Shown in pieces: positions 8,664 to 16,783 of a stretch of 64,000 nucleotides of DNA. The number at the start of each line of letters is the position of its first letter. The first letter of the stretch is position 1. The position numbers were made by a program, and so were the translations under genes. The DNA is taken from assembly GCA_944384995.1 (NCBI GenBank), contig CALWVN010000005.1, positions 47,176 to 111,175 on the forward strand. Direction: 5' to 3'. The stretch comes from an uncultured Clostridia bacterium (GTDB lineage: Bacteria; Bacillota; Clostridia; Oscillospirales; Acutalibacteraceae). A model generated the notes under the pieces. That model searched no databases. It was not told the origin of the DNA and saw nothing but the letters and a program-made list of their open reading frames with translations.

Positions 8664-10273
8664 CCGTCGAAGTCCCCGCGTCGCTGCCCGAACCCGCGCA
8701 GGATATTACGGCGGGCAATATGTACGAGCACAACGCCACAGCGCTGGAATTTGTGCTCGATGAATTGCTTGTTTCGGCGGCTTACAAGTATTATCTTGAG
8801 TTTGTCACGCTCGGCGGCGTGTCGCGCACCGGATACCTTACGCCGGATGAGGCGGGAAAAATCCTGTTTCCCGTCCCGCAGGCGGTCACGGCGCAGATGA
8901 CCGCGCTGTGCGTGCTCAACATCGTGCAGGTGTCCGATGACGGCGTGACCGAGCAGCTTATAAAAGCGCAGACCGTGCGGCTGCATTTTTCGCCGCTCGA
9001 AAACACGGAAAAGCAGTTGTGCGCCGATTACGAATTTACGATCAACAGCCTGCTTGCCGCCATCGAGAACGACACGTTCAAGGGCGACAAGGGCGACAAG
9101 GGCGATGCCTATATCCTGACCGATGCGGACAAAACGGAGATTGCGTCTCATGTGGACGAGGCGTTTTACGGGCTGCCGCTGCAAAAACAGGCGGCGCTTG
9201 CCGGGTCGGGCGTTGTGACCGGTGCGGCGGGGAACGCCGAGGTGCACGGGCTGTCGGTGGTGCCGCGGGAAGCTTCTCTCGCCGGAGAGGCCTGCGCGAT
9301 GATCGCCGTCGGACACAACGAGATCGCCTGGCTGCTGGACAGCACGCAGCATACGCAGTTTGAGCAGACGACAGGTACTTACTGCCAGGCGACCTTGACG
9401 CTGGAGCCGAACACGGAATACGTGCTGCTCAAAGCGGATGCCAAACCATCTGCCGTGACCTATTCTTATCTGCAGGTCGGAAAGAGCAGCTATTGGTTCT
9501 GCCATAAGGAAATTGCGGCGCAGAACAAGGCGTATATGGAATTTACCACTTCGGAGGATGGGCTTTGTGTGTTGGTCTGTACCAACCTGTATATTTCCGC
9601 CGCCCTATACGAAACGGCCTTGAACAGCGACTGGAGAGGCCTCGGAATTTACAAAAAAGCGGACGTTCTGGCCCTGCAGCAAAGCTTTGACGACCCGCTT
9701 TATCGGCTGGACGCCGACTGTACGGATGCATTTGATTTTATCCGTGGGACGTGTACCCGCCGAACGGCCAAGCTGCGTCTGTCTGCGGATATGCTGACCG
9801 ACAGCCAGCCCCTCCAAAGAGGGTCCGCCGGTGAAGCGCCGGCGTATCGGTACACGTTTACGCCGCCGGCTTCTGCGCCGACCAAGCAGGAAGGATACGC
9901 CGGCGGGCTCTGCGCTTTGCTGCCGGTCATGGACGCCGATGTGACCGACGCCGAAGGGTATGCGCAGTACGTCGAGCAAACGGGACAGACTGGGGGCGTC
10001 TGGTTCGGCGGACACGGCATCGTCGTGCTGAGCACTACGCCGCCGGACGCGCTTGCCGCTTATCTTTCCGAAAACACGCTGGAGGTCCTGTATGCGGCGG
10101 TGAGCCGGACACAGACGTTGGCTGAACCGCGGGCATGTACGCTGCCTGTACAGGCGAGACAATATGTCGTTGCACCGGACACGGTCTGCGCGACGATGAA
10201 TTATCGAGCCGATCTTTCGGCGGTGGTGCAAGACTTGGAGTCAAGGCTCGCGGCTCTGGAGAATACACTGTAA
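8645..10273 (+). CDS. Phage fibre/baseplate-like structural protein
   Basis: A 542-residue protein starting at an ATG after TGGAGGTGCC. The N-terminal ~140 residues look like a BppU-type baseplate N-domain, followed by a short collagen-like GDKGDKGDA stretch (~residue 147), a beta-rich middle, and a C-terminus ending VVQDLESRLAALENTL, a coiled-coil end common in phage tail-tip proteins of gut Firmicutes. No secretion signal is visible. It is the only structural phage-like gene here: no tail tube, tape measure, capsid or terminase accompanies it. It may be a leftover fibre, or cargo set free when the cell lyses. Confidence 0.6.
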   Translation: MQQNIVTVEVPASLPEPAQDITAGNMYEHNATALEFVLDELLVSAAYKYYLEFVTLGGVSRTGYLTPDEAGKILFPVPQAVTAQMTALCVLNIVQVSDDGVTEQLIKAQTVRLHFSPLENTEKQLCADYEFTINSLLAAIENDTFKGDKGDKGDAYILTDADKTEIASHVDEAFYGLPLQKQAALAGSGVVTGAAGNAEVHGLSVVPREASLAGEACAMIAVGHNEIAWLLDSTQHTQFEQTTGTYCQATLTLEPNTEYVLLKADAKPSAVTYSYLQVGKSSYWFCHKEIAAQNKAYMEFTTSEDGLCVLVCTNLYISAALYETALNSDWRGLGIYKKADVLALQQSFDDPLYRLDADCTDAFDFIRGTCTRRTAKLRLSADMLTDSQPLQRGSAGEAPAYRYTFTPPASAPTKQEGYAGGLCALLPVMDADVTDAEGYAQYVEQTGQTGGVWFGGHGIVVLSTTPPDALAAYLSENTLEVLYAAVSRTQTLAEPRACTLPVQARQYVVAPDTVCATMNYRADLSAVVQDLESRLAALENTL

Positions 10274-10287
10274 CAGGAGGTTTTTCT

Positions 10288-11157
10288 ATGGAAATTTTAT
10301 TCAAAGGCATTGACGTGTCCAAATGGCAGGGCACGATTGATTGGAATAAAGTCAAAAATGCGGGCGTGCAGTTCGCCATGCTGCGCGCAGGCTACGGCCG
10401 CTACGAGGGCCAGGCCGACGAATATTTTGAAGAAAATTACAAAAACGCGACGGCCGCAGGACTGCCCGTCGGCGCTTACCACTTCAGCTATGCCAAAACC
10501 GTCGAACAGGCGAAAGCGGAGGCGGCGTACTGCAAAAAGCTGATCGCCGGCAAGACCTTTGCGTTCCCCATTGCCTACGACGTGGAAGACGACGGGCAGG
10601 CGTCGCTTTCCAAAGACCAGATCAGCGCCATCGTGGACGCCTTCTGCTCCGAAATGGAAGCGGCGGGATACTACGTCTGCGTGTATATGAACCTGTCGTG
10701 GCTCAACTCGAAGCTCACGGATGACATGTTCAAAAAGTACGACGTCTGGCTTGCGCATTGGACGAAAAGCACCAACTTTGCGCGCAGCTACGGGATGTGG
10801 CAGTACACCTCCGACGGCGCTGTGGACGGCATTACAGGCAGGGTAGACCTTGACTACGCCTACAAAAACTACCCGAACATCATGCGCGTCAACGGCCTCA
10901 ACGGGTTCAAAAAAGAAGGTGCGTCCGGCAGCGGCAGCGGCTTCACCGCGCGCATGATGGTCACGCTCGACAACACACCGCTGTATGTGTCCGCTACGGC
11001 GAAAACACCTGCGGCATATAAGTCGGGCACCTTCTACCTGTATGACGGCAAGGAAATGAGCGGCCGCTACCGCATCACCAATTCCCCCTCCCGCGCGGGC
11101 AAAACGCCGATCTCCGAAAACGTGACCGGCTATGTCAACAAAGCGGACTTGAGGTGA
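10288..11157 (+). CDS. GH25 lysozyme (endolysin-like)
   Basis: A 289-residue cell-wall hydrolase. Residues 1-~195 are a glycoside hydrolase 25 (muramidase) domain: KGIDVSKWQGTIDW at the start, AYHFSYA, YDVEDDG (catalytic acidic cluster) and WQYTSDGAVDGITGRVDLDY at the end. A Gly/Ser linker leads to a ~75-residue C-terminal domain that looks like an SH3-type wall binder. There is no signal peptide, so export would need the holin encoded two genes later. A perfect AGGAGG site precedes the ATG at 10288. Confidence 0.93.
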   Translation: MEILFKGIDVSKWQGTIDWNKVKNAGVQFAMLRAGYGRYEGQADEYFEENYKNATAAGLPVGAYHFSYAKTVEQAKAEAAYCKKLIAGKTFAFPIAYDVEDDGQASLSKDQISAIVDAFCSEMEAAGYYVCVYMNLSWLNSKLTDDMFKKYDVWLAHWTKSTNFARSYGMWQYTSDGAVDGITGRVDLDYAYKNYPNIMRVNGLNGFKKEGASGSGSGFTARMMVTLDNTPLYVSATAKTPAAYKSGTFYLYDGKEMSGRYRITNSPSRAGKTPISENVTGYVNKADLR

Positions 11158-11162
11158 TCGCT

Positions 11163-11429
11163 TTGGCGGAGCAGGACGTATATGCCCACAGGATCGCGAA
11201 GCTGGAGGAAGATGTCAAGCATCTGTATTCCAAAACGAACGGATTTGCGATCACAAGCGCCGAAATGAACACGAAGCTCGACAACGTGCTTGTCACGCTC
11301 GGGGAGCTCAAAGAGAGCATCAAAGCGGTGCGCGAGCGCCCGGCACGGCTTTGGGATAAGCTGATCCTCGCCGTGCTCGCGGCGGCGGGCACGGGCTTCG
11401 GTACGGCGCTCTGGATCGCGGTTCGCTGA
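11163..11429 (+). CDS. XhlA-like small coiled-coil membrane protein
   Basis: An 88-residue protein with an N-terminal alpha-helical coiled coil (KLEEDVKHLYSKTN ... ELKESIKAVRERP) and one C-terminal membrane helix (LILAVLAAAGTGFGTALWIAV). This is the plan of haemolysin XhlA/BhlA proteins, which act beside holins in phage lysis modules. The start is ambiguous: GTG at 11154 overlaps the lysozyme stop, but GAGGTGATC at 11151-11159 is an excellent anti-16S match placed correctly for the TTG at 11163, which is preferred here. Confidence 0.75.
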   Translation: MAEQDVYAHRIAKLEEDVKHLYSKTNGFAITSAEMNTKLDNVLVTLGELKESIKAVRERPARLWDKLILAVLAAAGTGFGTALWIAVR

Positions 11430-11442
11430 AAGGAGAGATAAA

Positions 11443-11754
11443 ATGGAGTTTCTGGATTTCATTATGGAGCACGCACTGATCCTGATTCCCGTGCTCAATA
11501 TACTCGGCCTGATTTTCAAAAAGACCGAAAAGATACCCGACAAATGGATCCCGCTCATCCTGCTTGTGTTCGGAATTGCGGGCGCGTTTGCGATCCTCGG
11601 TTTTTCCGCGGACGCGGCGGTGCAGGGCGTTCTCGTCACAGGCGTCGCCGTATACGGCGAACAGGTCGTCAAGCAACTCAAAAAGAGCTCAAAAAGCGGT
11701 GCGGCCGAAACGGCAGACCCTGCAAACGCAGCTGCCGAGCAAACCAAGCAATAG
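11443..11754 (+). CDS. Phage-type holin
   Basis: A 103-residue protein with two or three hydrophobic segments (ALILIPVLNILGLIF, WIPLILLVFGIAGAFAIL, and a weaker VQGVLVTGVAVYG) and a charged C-terminal tail. The form ...KTEKIPDKWIP... followed by the YGEQVVKQLKKSSKS tail matches small Firmicutes phage holins. It would form the membrane lesion that lets the signal-less lysozyme reach the wall. Last gene of the cassette, after AAAGGAGAG, followed by a strong terminator. Confidence 0.85.
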   Translation: MEFLDFIMEHALILIPVLNILGLIFKKTEKIPDKWIPLILLVFGIAGAFAILGFSADAAVQGVLVTGVAVYGEQVVKQLKKSSKSGAAETADPANAAAEQTKQ

Positions 11755-11764
11755 GATTCACCCG

Positions 11765-11802
11765 GCGCCCGGGAAGACCGCGGTCTTCCCGGGCGCGTTT
11801 TT
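11765..11802 (+). terminator. Intrinsic terminator of the SOS cassette
   Basis: Perfect 16-bp palindrome (GCGCCCGGGAAGACCG / CGGTCTTCCCGGGCGC, 11765-11796) followed by GTTTTT. It closes the cassette and separates it from the polysaccharide operon. Confidence 0.9.
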
Positions 11803-11867
11803 GGAAATTTTATGCACTATGTTCAAAATTTATAGGCCTGTTTCGGCGTGGAGTTGGCTTGATTTTA

Positions 11868-11896
11868 TTGACTTTTCCACAGAAAAACAGTATTAT
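11868..11896 (+). promoter_or_regulatory. Promoter of the polysaccharide operon
   Basis: TTGACT (11868-11873), 17-nt spacer, TATTAT (11891-11896), in an AT-rich stretch just before the first gene. Confidence 0.7.
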
Positions 11897-11929
11897 TTAT
11901 ATATATATACGCTTAAGGGGGATACAGGA

Positions 11930-12565
11930 TTGTATAAGCGTTTCAAACGGGCTATGGATGTGTTGGCAGCGCTGCTGGCACTTGTGTTGCTGTCCCCGCT
12001 TTTGCTGGTGACGGCAATTTTGGTGCGCTCGACTTCCAAGGGCCCTGTGATCTTTAAGCAGGCGCGCATCGGAAGGGACGGCAAGGTTTTTGAAATCTAT
12101 AAATTCCGTTCCATGTGCGTCGGCGCCGAGCAGAAGGGCAGCGGTGTGTACTCCGGCAAGGGGGATCCCCGCGTTACCAAAGTCGGCAAATTCCTGCGTG
12201 CGACCAGCATCGACGAGCTCCCCCAGCTTATCAATATCCTCAAAGGCGATATGAGCTTTATCGGGCCGCGGCCGCCTCTGACATACCACCCGTGGCCGTA
12301 CGGCGAATACACTCCCGAACAGCGCCGGATGTTTGAAGTCCGGCCCGGTATGACCGGCTGGGCGCAGGTCAACGGACGCAAGGGCGTCGAATGGAACCAC
12401 CGCATCGAGCTCAACGTCTGGTATGTGGATCATATGTCCTTGTGGCTCGATATCAAAATTTTATTCCTGACGGCGGCCAAGGTGTTTTCGAACGCGGATA
12501 ATGAAAACACGGCGGCGACGGTGCAGCCGGCCGAAAAAGAGCCTGCGGAAAGTGTGAAACGATAA
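11930..12565 (+). CDS. Initiating sugar-phosphate transferase (polyprenyl phosphate)
   Basis: A 211-residue bacterial sugar transferase. It begins (TTG)YKRFKRAMDVLAALL, then a membrane helix, followed by KQARIGRDGKVFEIYKFRSM, the DELPQL segment, SFIGPRPPL and RPGMTGWAQVNGR, all hallmarks of the family. It starts the repeat unit by moving a sugar-1-phosphate onto undecaprenyl phosphate at the membrane. The TTG at 11930 is chosen because AAGGGGGAT lies 7 nt upstream and the family almost always begins with this short basic segment. First gene of the operon. Confidence 0.93.
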   Translation: MYKRFKRAMDVLAALLALVLLSPLLLVTAILVRSTSKGPVIFKQARIGRDGKVFEIYKFRSMCVGAEQKGSGVYSGKGDPRVTKVGKFLRATSIDELPQLINILKGDMSFIGPRPPLTYHPWPYGEYTPEQRRMFEVRPGMTGWAQVNGRKGVEWNHRIELNVWYVDHMSLWLDIKILFLTAAKVFSNADNENTAATVQPAEKEPAESVKR

Positions 12566-13398
12566 TGCCGTTAAAATTGATGTATCTGACCAATGACCCG
12601 TCTGTCGCCGCCCTTGCGCAGGACGCCGGGGTCGACCGTATTTTTTTGGACTTGGAGCTGCGCGGGAAAGAGGCGCGGCAGAAAAACATGGACACGGTCA
12701 TTTCCCACAACAGCTTCGAGGATGTTGGGAAACTGCGCGCGGTCCTGACCTCGTCCGAGCTGCTCGTGCGCGTCAACAGCATGTATGAAGACTCCCGCGC
12801 AGAAGTGAACCGTGTCATCGAAGACGGCGTCGATGTCGTCATGCTGCCGTACTTCAAAACGGTCCGCGAGGTAGCCGACTTCGTGTCGATTTGTGCGGGG
12901 CGCGTGAGGACCTGTCTGCTGTTCGAAACGCCGCAGGCCGTCGAGCAAATCGACGAGATTTTGGCTCTCCCCGGCATCGATGAAGTCCATATCGGCATCA
13001 ACGACCTGCACCTCGGCTACCACAAGACGTTCATGTTTGAGCTGCTTGCGGACGGTACGGTGGAACGCATTTGCCGCAAATTTGCCGAAAAGGGGCTTCC
13101 CTACGGCTTCGGCGGCGTCGGTCGTCCGGGCGCGAAGGTCGCGCTTCCGGCTGAACGCATTTTGGCGGAGCACTACCGGCTCGGGTCTCGGCAGGTCATT
13201 TTGTCGCGCGCATTTTGCGATGTTTCGAAGCTTGCCGACCGCAGCCACCTTGCGGAAGATTTCAAAGACGGCGTTGCGGCCATCCGCGCCTGCGAAGAAG
13301 CGTGCGCGAAGCTTTCTCCGCTCGAACAGCGCGAGAACCACGAGACCGTACAGGAGATCGTGCGGCAGATCGTCGCGGCGGCGAACGTCAGATCCTAA
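12565..13398 (+). CDS. HpcH/HpaI-type aldolase family protein
   Basis: A 277-residue TIM-barrel-like protein of the 2-keto-acid aldolase/citrate lyase beta family: AGVDRIFLDLE near residue 20, LLVRVNSMYED, EDGVDVVMLPYFKTVRE, LLFETPQAVEQ (a metal-binding Glu is expected here) and DEVHIGINDLHLGYH. These enzymes form or cleave C-C bonds using pyruvate- or acetyl-type carbonyl partners. Its place as gene two of a polysaccharide operon, one nt from the sugar transferase and just before a D-2-hydroxyacid dehydrogenase, suggests it supplies a keto-acid for a substituent. The substrate cannot be told from sequence. Confidence 0.75.
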   Translation: MPLKLMYLTNDPSVAALAQDAGVDRIFLDLELRGKEARQKNMDTVISHNSFEDVGKLRAVLTSSELLVRVNSMYEDSRAEVNRVIEDGVDVVMLPYFKTVREVADFVSICAGRVRTCLLFETPQAVEQIDEILALPGIDEVHIGINDLHLGYHKTFMFELLADGTVERICRKFAEKGLPYGFGGVGRPGAKVALPAERILAEHYRLGSRQVILSRAFCDVSKLADRSHLAEDFKDGVAAIRACEEACAKLSPLEQRENHETVQEIVRQIVAAANVRS

Positions 13399-13434
13399 GA
13401 CCATCCGCAGGATGGAAAAAGGGGATGCTTGCAA

Positions 13435-14352
13435 ATGATAGCCCTTTTGACCGGCGCATATCAATATACGAAACCTCAGCTCGCGGCGCTTCGCGCACTG
13501 GGGCTGGAGGTCGTTTGGATGCGGGAGGAAAGCGGTGACCTCCCGGAACACGCCGATCAAGCGGAGGTCGCGGTCTGCAACGGTCTCTTCCTGCACCACA
13601 AGCTGACTGAATTTCCCCGCCTTCGCTGCGTGCAGCTGACAAGCGCGGGGCTTGACCGCGTGCCGGTTACGGAATTGCGGGAAAAGGGGATCGCGCTTTA
13701 CAATGCGCGCGGTGTCTATAGCGTACCGATGGCGGAGTTCGTGCTTTGGGGCGTTTTGTCCCTCTGCAAGCACGCGAACGTTTTTTATGCGAACCAAAAA
13801 GCCCGCGTTTGGGAAAAGGACCGCACGCTTTCGGAGCTGGCGGGAAAGAAAGTTTTGGTGGTTGGCTTCGGCAGCGTCGGCGCGGCGTGCGCAAAACGCT
13901 TTCGAGCGTTCGACGCGACTGTTTTGGCGGCCGACCTGCAAAAGCCGAGCGGCGGGTTCGATGTGTTTTATTCGATGGAACGGCTGCCCGAAGCCCTTTC
14001 CCATGCGGACGTCGTTGTGCTCACCTTGCCGCTGACGGAAGAAACACGCGGGATGTTCGGCGAAACGCTGCTGAAGTCTTGCAAGAAAGGCGCGGTGCTC
14101 GTCAATGTTGCCCGCGGGGCGCTGGTCGACGCGGCGGCGCTTTCAAAGGCTTTGCAGAGCGGGGATTTGGGCGGCGCGGTGCTCGATGTGTTCGAAACGG
14201 AGCCGCTGCCCGCCGAAAGCCCGCTTTGGGACCTGCCCAATGTGCTTATCACGCCGCATAATTCGTTCGTGTCGGAACAGAACCGCGACCGGTTATTCTC
14301 GGTCATTTTTGAAAATTTGCAGGCGTTTTTAAAGGGGGCAAACGAAATATGA
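13435..14352 (+). CDS. D-2-hydroxyacid dehydrogenase
   Basis: A 305-residue NAD(P)-dependent dehydrogenase. The Rossmann motif VVGFGSVG is at ~residue 139; the catalytic triad is visible as Arg in VNVARGALVD, Glu in DVFETEPLP and His in LITPHNS. It interconverts a 2-keto acid and a D-2-hydroxy acid. ATG 13435 is chosen; a TTG six nt earlier is possible. Together with the preceding aldolase it forms a plausible two-step route to a short hydroxy acid used as polysaccharide decoration. It overlaps the next gene by 4 nt (ATGA). Confidence 0.85.
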   Translation: MIALLTGAYQYTKPQLAALRALGLEVVWMREESGDLPEHADQAEVAVCNGLFLHHKLTEFPRLRCVQLTSAGLDRVPVTELREKGIALYNARGVYSVPMAEFVLWGVLSLCKHANVFYANQKARVWEKDRTLSELAGKKVLVVGFGSVGAACAKRFRAFDATVLAADLQKPSGGFDVFYSMERLPEALSHADVVVLTLPLTEETRGMFGETLLKSCKKGAVLVNVARGALVDAAALSKALQSGDLGGAVLDVFETEPLPAESPLWDLPNVLITPHNSFVSEQNRDRLFSVIFENLQAFLKGANEI

Positions 14353-15461
14353 AGCTGATTTTGGTCTCCCCGAAGAACCGGACCGCCTACAATTTCCGCG
14401 GCGACCTTGTGCGGGAGATCATCGACCGCGGGTACGAGGTTGTCGTGACCGGCCCGAACCGCGACCATGTGGACAAGATCGAGGCGCTCGGCGCGCGGTT
14501 CGTGGAAATCCCGATGAACAAAAACGGCGTGGACCCGTTTGCGGACCTGCGGTACCGGAAGGCGCTTTGCGAGCTGTTTCGCAAAGAGAAGCCGGATGTG
14601 GTGTTCGGCTATACGAGCAAACCTGTTATCTACGGGTCCATCGCCGCCAAAAAGGCCGGCGTGCCGCATATTGCCGCCATGGTGACCGGCGCGGGCTACG
14701 CCTTTACCGCGCAGACGGCAAAGGCAAAGGTCATCCGCGTCATTCAGTCGGTGCTTTATAAAAGAGCATTCCGCTGTGCGGACGTGGCCATCTTCCAAAA
14801 CGACGACGACCGCGCGCAGTTCGTCGGGCTGCATTTGGTCGACGATCCGAAATGCCGCGTGGTCAACGGCTCGGGCGTCAATACGGAAAAATTTGCCGTC
14901 GCGCCCCTGCCGGAAAAACCGACCTTCTTTATGCTGTCGCGCGTGATGTATTCCAAAGGCATCCGCGAATACCTTGCCGCCTGCAGGCGTGTCAAGCAAA
15001 AATATCCGGATGTCCGGTGCATGCTGCTCGGCGCGTGTGAGAACATTCAGGATTCGCTCTCCTGGGAAGACCTGCGGCCCTATATCGATGACGGCATCAT
15101 CGAGTATTTCGGCGAAACGGACGATGTGACCGCCTACTATAAGCAGTGTTCGGTCTTTGTGCTGCCGTCCTACCGCGAGGGCACACCGCGCACGGTGCTT
15201 GAGGCGATGTCGATGGGCCGTGCCGTCATCACGACCGACGCGCCCGGCTGCCGAGAAACAGTCGTGGACGGTGAGACCGGCTTTTTGGTGCCGGTGCAGG
15301 ACGCCGAAGCGCTCGCAGAGCGCATGTGTCGGTTATTGGAGACGCCGGAACAGATCGAAAAGATGGGACAAGCCGGCGCCGCGTATTGCAGACAAAAATT
15401 TGACGTGCGCAAAGTCAATGCTGCTATGCGCCGCTATTTGAATATTAAGGAGCAAGCATGA
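14349..15461 (+). CDS. Glycosyltransferase, family 4 type
   Basis: A 370-residue GT-B glycosyltransferase. The C-terminal half shows SRVMYSKGIREYLAACRRV, LPSYREGTPRTVLEAMSMG (the EGxxxxxLEA nucleotide-sugar motif) and TTDAPGCRETVVDGETGFLV. The N-terminal half (FRGDLVREIIDRGYEVVVTG, TSKPVIYGSIAAKKAG) resembles CapM/WbpH-like transferases that add the second sugar to lipid-linked intermediates. Acts at the inner membrane face. Specificity is not determined by sequence alone. Confidence 0.88.
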   Translation: MKLILVSPKNRTAYNFRGDLVREIIDRGYEVVVTGPNRDHVDKIEALGARFVEIPMNKNGVDPFADLRYRKALCELFRKEKPDVVFGYTSKPVIYGSIAAKKAGVPHIAAMVTGAGYAFTAQTAKAKVIRVIQSVLYKRAFRCADVAIFQNDDDRAQFVGLHLVDDPKCRVVNGSGVNTEKFAVAPLPEKPTFFMLSRVMYSKGIREYLAACRRVKQKYPDVRCMLLGACENIQDSLSWEDLRPYIDDGIIEYFGETDDVTAYYKQCSVFVLPSYREGTPRTVLEAMSMGRAVITTDAPGCRETVVDGETGFLVPVQDAEALAERMCRLLETPEQIEKMGQAGAAYCRQKFDVRKVNAAMRRYLNIKEQA

Positions 15462-16780
15462 TGGGACTGTATGAAAAGATTGTAAACGGAGAAGAAAAGA
15501 TCGCGCTTGTAGGCCTCGGCTACGTCGGGATGCCCATCGCAGTGGCCTTTTCAAAAAAGGTCAAGGTCATCGGATACGACCTGAACGCCAAGAAGATCGA
15601 GCAATATAAAAACGGCATCGACCCGACCAACGAAGTCGGCGGCGACGCGGTCAAGGCGTGCAGCGTCGAATTCACGGCGGACGAAACGAAGCTGCGCGAA
15701 GCGAAATTCCACATCGTTGCGGTCCCCACGCCGGTAAACGGCGATCACACGCCGGATCTTACGCCTGTAGAAGGCGCGTCTGAGACCGTCGGGCGCAACC
15801 TGACGAAAGGTTCCGTTGTCGTCTATGAATCCACCGTATATCCCGGCGTGACCGAGGACATCTGCGTGCCGATTCTGGAGCGCGAATCCGGCTTGAAGTG
15901 CGGGGTGGATTTCAAGGTCGGCTATTCACCCGAGCGCATCAACCCCGGCGATAAGGTCCATCGCTTGGAAACGATCACCAAGATCGTCAGCGGCATGGAC
16001 GAGGAAACGCTCGACACCGTCGCCAAGGTTTATGAGCTGGTCGTCGAAGCGGGCGTCCACCGCGCCGAGAGCATCAAGGTCGCAGAGGCCGCCAAGGTCA
16101 TCGAAAACAGCCAGCGCGACATCAACATTGCGTTTATGAACGAACTGTCCATTATCTTCAACAAAATGGGCATCGATACCCAGTCCGTCTTAAAGGCTGC
16201 GGGCACCAAGTGGAATTTCCTTAAATTCTATCCCGGCCTTGTCGGCGGGCACTGCATCGGCGTTGATCCGTACTATTTGACCTATAAGGCGGAAGAACTC
16301 GGCTACCATAGCCAGATCATCCTCTCCGGGCGGCGCATCAACGACGATATGGGCAAATACGTCGCCGAAAATGTCGTGAAAAAGCTGATCGCGGCGGACG
16401 TTTCCATCAAGAACGCCAAAGTCGCGATTTTGGGCTTTACCTTTAAGGAGAATTGCCCCGACACGCGCAACACCAAGATTATCGATATCTACAAAGAGCT
16501 GAAAGAATACGGCATCACAGCCGCTATCGCCGACCCGACGGCGGACAGCGACGAGGCAAAGCGGCTTTACGGCGTGGAATTTGCCGATATGGCATCCATT
16601 ACCGGCTGTGACGCTGTGGTGCTTGCCGTGGCGCACGACGCATTCCAAAACCTCTCGCAGGCGGATTTCGACAAGATGTTCAAGCCCGGAGACAACGGCC
16701 AGAAGGTGCTTGTGGACATCAAAGGCCTTTTAGACCGCAAGCAGTACGAGGCAGCGGGCTATAAATATTGGAGGCTGTAA
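15461..16780 (+). CDS. UDP-N-acetyl-hexosamine dehydrogenase (likely UDP-GalNAcA forming)
   Basis: A 439-residue nucleotide-sugar dehydrogenase of the WbpO/TviB group. N-terminal Rossmann motif GLGYVGMPIAVAFSKK; catalytic cysteine in GLVGGHCIGVDPYYLTYKAEELG (the segment's GGHCIGVDP); C-terminal NAD/UDP-sugar domain with LGFTFKENCPDTRNTK. It oxidises C6 of a UDP-HexNAc to the uronic acid. With the downstream 4-epimerase (21091) the expected product is UDP-N-acetyl-galactosaminuronate. An in-frame ATG at 15458 is equally possible as start. Confidence 0.92.
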   Translation: MGLYEKIVNGEEKIALVGLGYVGMPIAVAFSKKVKVIGYDLNAKKIEQYKNGIDPTNEVGGDAVKACSVEFTADETKLREAKFHIVAVPTPVNGDHTPDLTPVEGASETVGRNLTKGSVVVYESTVYPGVTEDICVPILERESGLKCGVDFKVGYSPERINPGDKVHRLETITKIVSGMDEETLDTVAKVYELVVEAGVHRAESIKVAEAAKVIENSQRDINIAFMNELSIIFNKMGIDTQSVLKAAGTKWNFLKFYPGLVGGHCIGVDPYYLTYKAEELGYHSQIILSGRRINDDMGKYVAENVVKKLIAADVSIKNAKVAILGFTFKENCPDTRNTKIIDIYKELKEYGITAAIADPTADSDEAKRLYGVEFADMASITGCDAVVLAVAHDAFQNLSQADFDKMFKPGDNGQKVLVDIKGLLDRKQYEAAGYKYWRL

Positions 16781-16783
16781 GCG

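Noticed and set aside
8238-11754. A complete prophage
   Set aside because: No terminase, capsid, portal, tail tape measure, replication or integrase genes on either side; only lysis and one fibre-like gene.
12571-14004. A 477-residue open frame antisense to the aldolase and dehydrogenase genes
   Set aside because: High-GC antisense shadow; composition (many His/Arg) and absence of a ribosome site argue against coding. The plus-strand proteins have clear families.
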